Source of the DNA: Prevotella sp.
GTDB taxonomy: Bacteria; Bacteroidota; Bacteroidia; Bacteroidales; Dysgonomonadaceae
Assembly: GCA_031260865.1 (NCBI GenBank)
Contig: JAISKQ010000258.1
Span: 1 to 7,029, forward strand
Reading direction: 5' to 3'
DNA: 7,029 nt
The position numbers were made by a program, and so were the translations under genes. Below, piece by piece: positions 1-5,105 of the stretch (its first letter is position 1; the number at the start of each line of letters is the position of its first letter). Below the pieces are notes generated by a model, which worked only from the letters and a program-made list of their open reading frames with translations, had not been told where the DNA came from and did no database searches.

Positions 1-10
1 GCTATAGTTC

Positions 11-60
11 TAGTAAACTTGAAATCTAGTAAACTACTTACTACTGCTGACTGAAAACTG
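11..60 (+). repeat. Repeat module A, copy 1
   Basis: Direct repeat of 238-287, with 43 of 50 bases identical and no gaps by hand alignment. It begins TAGTAAACTTGAAAT and contains AGTAAACT twice, so it is itself internally repetitive. Most differences fall in the last 20 bases, which suggests an older duplication that has drifted. Confidence 0.8.
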
Positions 61-90
61 TTACTTTTGTTACTTTTTAAAGTTTTGAGT
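53..90 (+). repeat. Repeat module B, copy 1
   Basis: Starts GAAAACTGTTACTTTTGT and ends AGTTTTGAGT. It matches 152-188 closely, with the first 18 and last 10 bases identical. It contains TACTTTTG (62-69), which fits the Bacteroidota -7 consensus TAnnTTTG, although no -33 TTTG sits at the right distance. Confidence 0.8.
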
Positions 91-151
91 TTACAAGCTT
101 GCAAGTGTACAAGTTTACAAGAACGAAAAATGGCGCGAAGCGATGTTACCC

Positions 152-188
152 GAAAACTGTTACTTTTGTCACCTTTTTAGTTTTGAGT
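152..188 (+). repeat. Repeat module B, copy 2
   Basis: Second copy of module B, one base shorter than copy 1. It also carries TACTTTTG (161-168). The following bases, TTATGAGTAGTAAGTAATGAG (189-209), form short local repeats leading into another TTACAAG. Confidence 0.8.
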
Positions 189-237
189 TATGAGTAGTAA
201 GTAATGAGTTTACAAGAGTTCTAACATGCCAGTAAAC

Positions 238-287
238 TAGTAAACTTGAAATATAGTAAACTACTTACTATTCTTAACTGAAAAGCG
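238..287 (+). repeat. Repeat module A, copy 2
   Basis: Second copy of module A (see 11-60). It lies nearest to miaB and ends about 57 bases before the predicted -7 promoter box. The preceding bases (231-240) add a further partial AGTAAACT unit. Confidence 0.8.
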
Positions 288-343
288 GGTGCTTGTACCA
301 ATTATTAATAGCCAAGCGGATATGCAAATTCCGTTTTTCTTCG

Positions 344-351
344 TACTTTTG
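344..351 (+). promoter_or_regulatory. Probable miaB promoter (-7 box)
   Basis: TACTTTTG matches the Bacteroidota primary-sigma -7 consensus TAnnTTTG exactly. It lies 64 bases before the miaB ATG. No clear TTTG -33 element is present about 20 bases upstream, so the call rests on one box and its position. Transcription would be expected to start near 355-358. Confidence 0.5.
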
Positions 352-357
352 TCAGCC

Positions 358-384
358 AAAGGTGATTTGCGATAAACCACCTTT
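358..384 (+). promoter_or_regulatory. Stem-loop in the miaB 5' leader
   Basis: AAAGGTG (358-364) pairs with CACCTTT (378-384). After one A-C mismatch, TTT (366-368) pairs with AAA (374-376), leaving loop GCGAT. The stem would sit at or very near the predicted 5' end of the miaB transcript. It has no following U-run, so it is not a terminator. A role in mRNA stability is inference. Confidence 0.45.
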
Positions 385-414
385 CATTTATAACTTATTA
401 AATACATTATTCCT

Positions 415-1785
415 ATGAACGAAGAGAAAGGACTGGACTTTAAATCCACGACTTCAACCGACGAAAAAAAACTGTTCATCGAAACCTATGGCTGCCAGAT
501 GAATGTGGCGGACAGCGAGGTTGTCGCGTCTGTTATGCAGATGGATGGTTACACGATGACAGACAAACTGGAAGACGCGGACGCTGTTTTTGTAAATACA
601 TGTTCGGTACGCGACAATGCAGAACAACGTGTGATTCAGCGGCTCGATTATTTCAATGCCATCCGGAAGAAGAAAAAGACCAATATGATAATTGGCGTTC
701 TTGGTTGTATGGCCGAACGAGTGAGAGAAGAATTATTAGAGAAACATCATGCCGATGTGGTTGTAGGACCCGATGCCTATCTTGACCTGCCGAGCTTGGT
801 CGGGGCTGCCGAAAGAGGCGAGAAGGCAATCAATGTGCAACTATCGAAGACGGAAACCTATAAGGATGTTATCCCCCTCAAGATTGGAGGCAACCATATT
901 TCGGGGTTTGTATCCATTATGCGGGGATGCGATAAATTCTGTACATATTGTATCGTGCCGTTTACCAGAGGACGTGAACGCAGCCGCGAACCGCAAAGCA
1001 TCCTGAACGAAGTCGCCGACTTGCGCGACAAGGGATTTAGGGAAGTTACGCTCTTGGGTCAGAATGTTAATTCTTACCGATACGAAAATGAAGACGATTC
1101 TATTGTCGATTTTTCCCGATTGTTGGAAATTGTGGCTTTGGAAGCCCCTAAAATGCGCATCCGTTTCACAACTTCCCATCCTAAAGACATGACGGACGAA
1201 ACGCTGGAGACCATCGCGAAATATGATAACCTCTGCAAATTCATACATTTACCGGTACAGTCAGGAAGTTCGCGAATGTTAAAGTTAATGAACCGCAAAT
1301 ATGACAGGGAATGGTATCTTGATCGTATTGCCGCCATCAAGCGAATTATACCGGGTTGCGGATTATCCACTGATATTATGTGCGGCTATCATTCCGAAAC
1401 GGAAGAAGATCAAGAGGACACTCTATCCCTGATGCGAGAAGTCGGTTTTGATTCGGCTTTTATGTTTAAATATTCCGAACGTCCCGGCACCTATGCCGCC
1501 AAAAAGTTGGAAGATAATATTCCTGAAGAAGTGAAAATAAAGCGCTTGCAGGACATTATAGAATTGCAGAACGAATGTTCTTTGGAAAACAATAAAAAAG
1601 ACGTTGGCATGACATTTGAAGTTCTTGTCGAGGGATTCTCGAAACGTTCCAATGAGCAACTATTTGGACGTACATCCCAAAATAAGGTCGTTATTTTTGA
1701 CAAAGGCAAGCATCATATCGGTGATTTTGTTACAGTGAAAATAACAGGGAATACTTCGGCGACACTATTTGGTGAAGCAATATGA
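415..1785 (+). CDS. miaB: tRNA-2-methylthio-N6-dimethylallyladenosine synthase MiaB
   Basis: Radical-SAM methylthiotransferase that adds a methylthio group to N6-isopentenyl-adenosine at position 37 of tRNAs reading UNN codons, in the cytoplasm. The 456-residue length is normal for MiaB. The N-terminal UPF0004 domain (about 18-135) has the three auxiliary-cluster cysteines Cys27 (ETYGCQMN), Cys63 (NTCSVR) and Cys98 (LGCMAER). The radical-SAM domain has CxxxCxxC at Cys172, Cys176 and Cys179 (RGCDKFCTYC), followed by VPFTRGRERSR. LPVQSGSSRMLKLMNR and the SETEED motif are characteristic of MiaB rather than RimO or MtaB. A TRAM domain occupies about 394-456. The ATG at 415 follows an A/T-rich leader typical of Bacteroidota. 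It is monocistronic by spacing, with 209 bases to the next gene. No key residue is missing. Confidence 0.97.
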   Translation: MNEEKGLDFKSTTSTDEKKLFIETYGCQMNVADSEVVASVMQMDGYTMTDKLEDADAVFVNTCSVRDNAEQRVIQRLDYFNAIRKKKKTNMIIGVLGCMAERVREELLEKHHADVVVGPDAYLDLPSLVGAAERGEKAINVQLSKTETYKDVIPLKIGGNHISGFVSIMRGCDKFCTYCIVPFTRGRERSREPQSILNEVADLRDKGFREVTLLGQNVNSYRYENEDDSIVDFSRLLEIVALEAPKMRIRFTTSHPKDMTDETLETIAKYDNLCKFIHLPVQSGSSRMLKLMNRKYDREWYLDRIAAIKRIIPGCGLSTDIMCGYHSETEEDQEDTLSLMREVGFDSAFMFKYSERPGTYAAKKLEDNIPEEVKIKRLQDIIELQNECSLENNKKDVGMTFEVLVEGFSKRSNEQLFGRTSQNKVVIFDKGKHHIGDFVTVKITGNTSATLFGEAI

Positions 1786-1797
1786 ATTGTTTACGAT

Positions 1798-1820
1798 AGT
1801 TATTTTTGTTGAAAATAATT
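1798..1820 (+). terminator. Weak A/T-rich hairpin after miaB
   Basis: A 9-bp stem of nearly all A-T pairs with loop TGTTG begins 13 bases after the miaB stop codon. It has no G/C core and no U-run after it, so it is at best a weak terminator. It is listed because no better one is visible between miaB and the next gene. Confidence 0.25.
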
Positions 1821-1935
1821 CTGTATCTTGCAAAAAACAGTTATATTAGATGTCCGTTTGAGGAAAAGGAAAAAAGAATACGAAATTTGAATACGATTTG
1901 ATTGTAATTTTTTTTATAAAAATAGTTCATTGATA

Positions 1936-1951
1936 AAATTTTATAAAATTT
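1936..1951. promoter_or_regulatory. Perfect 16-bp palindrome upstream of the ytxH-like operon
   Basis: AAATTTTATAAAATTT is its own reverse complement. It lies 43 bases before the ATG at 1995 and is followed at once by a second palindrome, CGTACG (1952-1957). The position fits an operator, but the bases are only A and T in a very A/T-rich spacer, so chance is possible. Upstream, GAATACGAAATTTG (1876-1889) is nearly repeated as GAATACGATTTG (1889-1900). Confidence 0.35.
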
Positions 1952-1994
1952 CGTACGTTATAATCATAAGGAATTAATAATTAAAAGAAACATT

Positions 1995-2198
1995 ATGAAT
2001 AAAACAGGTTCGAACTTATTGTTTTTGGCTATAGGCGCTGCGTTAGGCGCTGCTGTTGGCTATATTGCCGCTTCTGACAAAAAAGAAGAATGGTTAAAGG
2101 ATATAAACAGTCTGGTGGACAAAGTTAAAGGAAATGTAAAGCATGCCGCCGCAAGAGGCTTGGAACGAATTGAAGATTTAAAAAACAATGCTGAGTAA
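1995..2198 (+). CDS. Small YtxH-like membrane protein with a glycine zipper
   Basis: A 67-residue protein with one predicted membrane helix (about 8-26) carrying a glycine zipper, Gly14-xxx-Gly18-xxx-Gly22, followed by a charged amphipathic helix rich in Lys and Glu (about 29-66). This is the YtxH layout: an N-terminal anchor with a helical cytoplasmic tail. YtxH proteins are linked to general stress in Firmicutes, but their molecular function is unclear. The zipper is encoded by a short DNA direct repeat, TAGGCGCTGC at 2032-2041 and 2044-2053. It is the first gene of a three-gene unit, and its stop codon lies inside the next gene (11-nt overlap). Enterobacterial YqjD/ElaB (DUF883) keeps its anchor at the other end, so any resemblance there is functional at best. 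Confidence 0.8.
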   Translation: MNKTGSNLLFLAIGAALGAAVGYIAASDKKEEWLKDINSLVDKVKGNVKHAAARGLERIEDLKNNAE

Positions 2199-2565
2199 TC
2201 AGGATAATAACAAGAGCTTAAATACTTTAATTGAAGAAATTAAGGTAGAACTATTAAGCTATATCAACAGGCGTCTCCGTTTGTTTAAGTTGGACGCGTT
2301 CGAGAAGGTAAGTATATCAGCTTCGAGTTTGGGATATGGTTTAATAGTTCTGGCTATTGTTGCCGTTATTTTGTTCTTTGTGCTTATAGGCATGGCTTTC
2401 TTTATAGGGGAACTCTTAAATAGCCAAGCTGCCGGATTCGGCATTATGGCTCTGTTTTCATTACTCGTTTTATTGATAATCGTTCTTTGCCGAAAGAAGA
2501 TAAAACAATCAATATTACATGCTACAATTATATTTATCCGCAAAGTAGAAGCCGATGAAGACTAA
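2188..2565 (+). CDS. YqjE / phage-holin_3_6 family inner-membrane protein
   Basis: A 125-residue protein with a soluble amphipathic N-terminal helix (about 10-45), two predicted membrane helices (about 49-74 and 83-101) joined by a short ELLNSQAAG loop, and a basic-then-acidic cytoplasmic tail (CRKKIKQ, ending EADED). This is the pattern of the Phage_holin_3_6/DUF1469 family, of which E. coli YqjE is a member. Despite the name, chromosomal members are not known lysis proteins, and no endolysin or phage gene is nearby. The start overlaps the upstream gene as ATG-CTGAG-TAA, and its own stop overlaps the downstream gene as ATG-AAGAC-TAA. This strongly suggests translational coupling and joint function. 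The family call rests on topology and context. Confidence 0.8.
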   Translation: MLSNQDNNKSLNTLIEEIKVELLSYINRRLRLFKLDAFEKVSISASSLGYGLIVLAIVAVILFFVLIGMAFFIGELLNSQAAGFGIMALFSLLVLLIIVLCRKKIKQSILHATIIFIRKVEADED

Positions 2566-2914
2566 ATTAACCCCATTAGAAGAATTACGCCGGGAGAAAG
2601 AAATCGTGAGGCGCGAATGTGCGGAAAGTGGATACCGTTTAGCTGAACATTGGTCATATCTTTCCAACAATGTAGGTTCTCTTCTGTTTCAGAGCGGAGT
2701 AGATGCCATTTTGAAGAAGTTCGGATTTGGGAGTACCCAAAGTCGAAAAGAGGACGAAGCGCCTGCTTCTAACAACTTGCTCGGTACATTAAACACCTAT
2801 TATCCTGTAGTATGGGAAATTGTGCAGCCGCTATTGTGGAACTATCTGATAAAGAAGATAAAATCAATCTTTTCGGGTAAGAAAAAGAAGAAACGACGAA
2901 ATGACGACGATTAG
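2555..2914 (+). CDS. Hypothetical protein with polybasic C-terminus (third gene of the ytxH-like operon)
   Basis: I recognise no characterised family. The 119 residues comprise a strongly charged helix (about 5-35, LEELRREKEIVRRE), a middle part with a short hydrophobic stretch (about 37-55), a polar linker (60-75), an amphipathic aromatic segment (80-98, with YYPVVWEIVQPLLW), and a tail with GKKKKKRR (109-115) followed by NDDD. There is no signal peptide or clear membrane helix. The aromatic segment beside a lysine/arginine cluster could bind the inner face of the membrane or nucleic acid (inference). It overlaps the YqjE-like gene by 11 bases and is last in the unit. By position it corresponds to yqjK in the enterobacterial yqjD-yqjE-yqjK cluster, although I see no sequence evidence of homology. 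Confidence 0.8.
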   Translation: MKTKLTPLEELRREKEIVRRECAESGYRLAEHWSYLSNNVGSLLFQSGVDAILKKFGFGSTQSRKEDEAPASNNLLGTLNTYYPVVWEIVQPLLWNYLIKKIKSIFSGKKKKKRRNDDD

Positions 2915-2924
2915 ATAAACTACT

Positions 2925-2965
2925 AATAATGAACAAGAAACAATTTTACTTTTTTGTTCATTATT
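2925..2965 (+). terminator. Long hairpin at the end of the three-gene operon
   Basis: AATAATGAACAA (2925-2936) pairs perfectly with TTGTTCATTATT (2954-2965). The stem extends inward by one G-T and three A-T pairs, giving 16 bp with a 9-base loop. It begins 10 bases after the stop codon. There is no U-run after it, so it may be a non-canonical terminator or a 3' stability element. Confidence 0.55.
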
Positions 2966-2982
2966 CGTTATAATGTCAAAGA

Positions 2983-3015
2983 CCTCTTTTTAGTTAACAG
3001 TGGCGCAAAGTGATG
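2983..3015 (+). repeat. Possible distant copy of the upstream intergenic repeat
   Basis: TGGCGCAAAGTGATG (3001-3015) matches TGGCGCGAAGCGATG (131-145) at 13 of 15 bases. Just before it, CCTCTTTTTAGTT (2983-2995) resembles CACCTTTTTAGTT (170-182) in module B'. Both fall in an intergenic stretch, here upstream of the PNGase gene. The match is short and the call tentative. Confidence 0.35.
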
Positions 3016-3067
3016 AAAGCTAACGGCTACTCGGAACTAACTATTTTCAGCTAAAAAAATTTAACCA

Positions 3068-4741
3068 ATGAAAAAAACGATTACCTTATTTCTACTTCTC
3101 TTGCTTGCCTTGTTAATGAACGCCCAGCCGAAGAAAGATTTTAAATCGGTGAAAATCACTTATGAAATGAGCGCTAACGGAAGGTCTTATGGAGGGATGA
3201 ACACGGTTATGGAGATATGCGACAATTGGGCGCTGATCAGTCGCAAATATGATAGGGAAAACCCGGACACCCCGGTGCAATACACTTATCTGGACTTTAA
3301 TAAAAACGAAGAGATAAAAACCGCGCGATTAAAGAATAATGACGAATTTTATACAACACGCTCGTTTACAATAAATGACAAGCTCGAATTTCTACCTGAA
3401 ACAGATACCATCGCGGGTTACCTGTGCAAGAAAGCAAAGGCGGTTATCAATTCCAACACTATGGAAATATGGTACACCACAGCATTAGGAGTAATCGGAT
3501 CCATGCAACCGAATGTCGCCATACCTGACGGCGTTGTACTGAAAGTGGTAAGAAATGGACAATCGGAAGAAAAAGCGGTAAAGGTAGAACTATCAAATGA
3601 TGTTTTAACCCTGAAACCAACACTCGAGGGAGCGCCGCTATCCGCGCCGGCGTTTAATTACAGGATACAGCAGAGCCAAGTGCTTTCATTCGATGTGTTT
3701 AATAATCAGAGTATTTATTTTCGCGACATCCCTAAAGTAGAACAACTGAGCGATACGGAAGTAATGCAATTTGCAAATGGTTCTATTGTCCTGAAAAAGG
3801 TAAAGATGCCGGAAGAAAACAGTAGATACTCCATCTTTGCCGAGCTTGCCCAACACTCCGAAGGTGATGCTTACGACCGTACAGGCAGCGTATTCGTTAT
3901 ACCTGTCGATAAAAAACAATCCTTTCTGGATGGGTTACTAAAAGGGAAAGACGCTCTCCCTCAATATAAAGATAAAAACGGAGGCGTTTTTGAAGGAATG
4001 GCAGCCACCGAAGATTATTTGCCGCCGGTTGAGTTAATGCGCTTTTACTCATCATTCGGAGTCAAAGGATATAATCACATTCAGGTAGCGGACTATAACT
4101 GGCCTGATTCAATCGTTTACAAACAGGAAATCACTGATTATGCCCAACTATTGAAGGACGAAGTATGGGTAGGAGCATGGATTGGCAATTACGCGAAAGA
4201 CGGACACAACATTTCCCTTAAGATAAAATTCTACCCGGGTAATAATACCCCAAAAGAGGTATATCCTTTGTTCACAACCACAAACATCATGGAAATGGCT
4301 GGGCAGGCGTATCCTGCCGGGCTATTTCGCAATGACTCGCTGACGGTCAATTTCAAGACCGACGTTGACCTGAAAAACGCCTATATCCGCTATATATCCA
4401 CAGGCCATGGCGGCTGGGGCGGCGGAGATGAATTTACCCCTAAGCTAAACGAGATATTCATGGATGGAACACGGTTAATCGCCTATACGCCTTGGCGGGA
4501 AGACTGCGGCAGCTACAGAGAGCTGAATCCTGCGTCCGGTAATTTTGCGAATGGACTATCGTCCTCCGACCTAAGCCGGTCGGGTTGGTGCCCGGGAACA
4601 GTGAGCTATCCTGTCTTTATCCATGTCGGCGATGTGAAAGCCGGCAAGCATCAGATAAAAGTAGCGATACCCGTAGGCGAGCCTGAAGGTTCCAGCCTGA
4701 GCTATTGGTGCACATCCGGAGTTTTGGTAGGAGAAAAATGA
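3068..4741 (+). CDS. Secreted peptide-N-glycosidase, PNGase F-II type (EC 3.5.1.52)
   Basis: Cleaves the amide bond between Asn and the first GlcNAc of N-glycans, releasing intact oligosaccharide and leaving Asp. The 557 residues are: a signal peptide (1-19, LLLLALLMNA, cleavage before Gln20, no lipobox Cys); an extra N-terminal domain (about 25-230); and the two jelly-roll halves of PNGase F (about 240-390 and 395-555). Against Elizabethkingia PNGase F by eye, GDAYDR places Asp270 at catalytic Asp60, GGGDEF places Glu455 at Glu206, and SRSGWCPG (504-510) matches DRAGWCPG. Cys480 and Cys508 likely form the disulfide equivalent to Cys231-Cys252. The position of Glu118 (YTETW) aligns with Gly369 (WVGAW). 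The extra N-terminal domain and this substitution point to PNGase F-II rather than classical PNGase F. No type IX C-terminal sorting domain is visible, so a periplasmic or other secreted location is open. No SusC/SusD pair adjoins it. Confidence 0.9.
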   Translation: MKKTITLFLLLLLALLMNAQPKKDFKSVKITYEMSANGRSYGGMNTVMEICDNWALISRKYDRENPDTPVQYTYLDFNKNEEIKTARLKNNDEFYTTRSFTINDKLEFLPETDTIAGYLCKKAKAVINSNTMEIWYTTALGVIGSMQPNVAIPDGVVLKVVRNGQSEEKAVKVELSNDVLTLKPTLEGAPLSAPAFNYRIQQSQVLSFDVFNNQSIYFRDIPKVEQLSDTEVMQFANGSIVLKKVKMPEENSRYSIFAELAQHSEGDAYDRTGSVFVIPVDKKQSFLDGLLKGKDALPQYKDKNGGVFEGMAATEDYLPPVELMRFYSSFGVKGYNHIQVADYNWPDSIVYKQEITDYAQLLKDEVWVGAWIGNYAKDGHNISLKIKFYPGNNTPKEVYPLFTTTNIMEMAGQAYPAGLFRNDSLTVNFKTDVDLKNAYIRYISTGHGGWGGGDEFTPKLNEIFMDGTRLIAYTPWREDCGSYRELNPASGNFANGLSSSDLSRSGWCPGTVSYPVFIHVGDVKAGKHQIKVAIPVGEPEGSSLSYWCTSGVLVGEK

Positions 4742-4750
4742 GATACAAAA

Positions 4751-4774
4751 GGGAGGTGCGGTCAAGTACCTCCT
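4751..4774. terminator. Hairpin between convergent genes
   Basis: GGAGGT (4752-4757) pairs with ACCTCC (4768-4773), plus an outer G-T pair, around a 10-base loop. On the minus strand it is followed by TTTT, so it best serves the small acidic gene, whose TAG stop (4773-4775) lies within the stem. On the plus strand it follows the PNGase stop by 9 bases but has no U-run. It may act in both directions. Confidence 0.5.
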
Positions 4775-5057
4775 ACTCTATTTCATCTTCGACAATAACC
4801 CACCGCATGCCGTCTTTATCACGGGTAGCGCCTTGTCCCGGCTGTAAATCAGGCAATTTGCGCAAAGCGGGATCTATTTCCAATATTTCTTCAACAGAAA
4901 CGAGGTAAGCATCTTCATCTTCGGCTACTTCGTCATCTCCAAACAATTGCCAGTCTCCATCTTCATCATATAAAACAAAGGTCACAGGAGAACCACTCGT
5001 CAGTACATAGCTGGTAGTCAGCACAGATTTATTCTTTTGTTCTTCTTTCAGTTTCAT
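4773..5057 (-). CDS. Small acidic protein of unknown function (possibly DUF2185/Imm33-like)
   Basis: A 94-residue soluble protein with no signal peptide or membrane helix. It has a lysine-rich start (1-10), a likely beta segment TTSYVLTSGSPVTFVLYDEDGDW (14-36), a very acidic stretch (31-49), then SVEEILEIDPALRKLPDLQPGQGATRD (54-80) and a closing strand with Trp86. The order (hydrophobic strands, GDWQLFGDDE, an EEIL-IDP-L helix, a PG-ATRD turn and a final Trp) recalls small DUF2185/Imm33-type proteins. I recall this only by pattern, so I give no function. No toxin gene is nearby. It lies 48 bases after the TPR gene on the same strand with no clear promoter between, so co-transcription is likely. 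It converges on the PNGase gene. Confidence 0.75.
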   Translation of the reverse strand: MKLKEEQKNKSVLTTSYVLTSGSPVTFVLYDEDGDWQLFGDDEVAEDEDAYLVSVEEILEIDPALRKLPDLQPGQGATRDKDGMRWVIVEDEIE

Positions 5058-5077
5058 ATATTTTTATTTTGATATTA

Positions 5078-5093
5078 TAGGGCTGCGACCCTA
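5078..5093 (-). other. Short G/C hairpin between the TPR gene and the small acidic gene
   Basis: TAGGG (5078-5082) pairs with CCCTA (5089-5093) around a 6-base loop. It sits between the TPR stop codon and the downstream ATG, 21 bases before that start. There is no U-run on either strand, so read-through is likely. It might weaken or process the message (inference). Confidence 0.3.
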
Positions 5094-5105
5094 ATTCCGT
5101 TTATT

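Larger units (their letters stand above)
1..300. repeat. Non-coding intergenic region made of diverged repeats
   Basis: No credible gene lies here. The stretch is a patchwork of repeated modules in the order A (11-60), B (53-90), a TTACAAG cluster (91-121), a TGGCGC element (131-145), B' (152-188), another TTACAAG (210-216) and A' (238-287). A and A' agree at 43 of 50 positions, and B and B' share an identical first 18 bases. The segment around 192-211 is also an imperfect inverted match to the middle of A (29-44), so the region could fold on itself. Spacers are not uniform and no transposase is nearby, so it is neither a CRISPR array nor a recognisable insertion sequence. I infer a family of degenerate intergenic repeats. 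Confidence 0.75.

Noticed and set aside
1..300. Repeats as a CRISPR array
   Set aside because: The repeated units differ in length and sequence, are nested rather than evenly spaced, and there are no uniform spacers or cas genes.
841..1370. Minus-strand open frames of 135 and 98 codons inside miaB
   Set aside because: They lie wholly inside a well-supported gene in other frames, show no recognisable protein features, and are typical shadows.
1930..1964. Sigma-70-like promoter TTGATA ... TATAAT before the ytxH-like gene
   Set aside because: The spacer is 23 bases rather than about 17, Bacteroidota use a different consensus, and such hexamers are expected by chance in this A/T-rich stretch.
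2188..2565. A prophage holin, suggesting phage remnants
   Set aside because: The family name is misleading. The gene sits in a chromosomal YtxH-type operon, and no endolysin, tail or integrase gene is present.
3042..3049. TATTTTCA as the -7 box of the PNGase gene
   Set aside because: It has two mismatches to TAnnTTTG, no -33 element, and lies only 18 bases before the ATG.
4651..4741. Type IX secretion C-terminal domain on the PNGase
   Set aside because: The protein ends within the catalytic jelly-roll (WCTSGVLVGEK), and no CTD-like extension follows.
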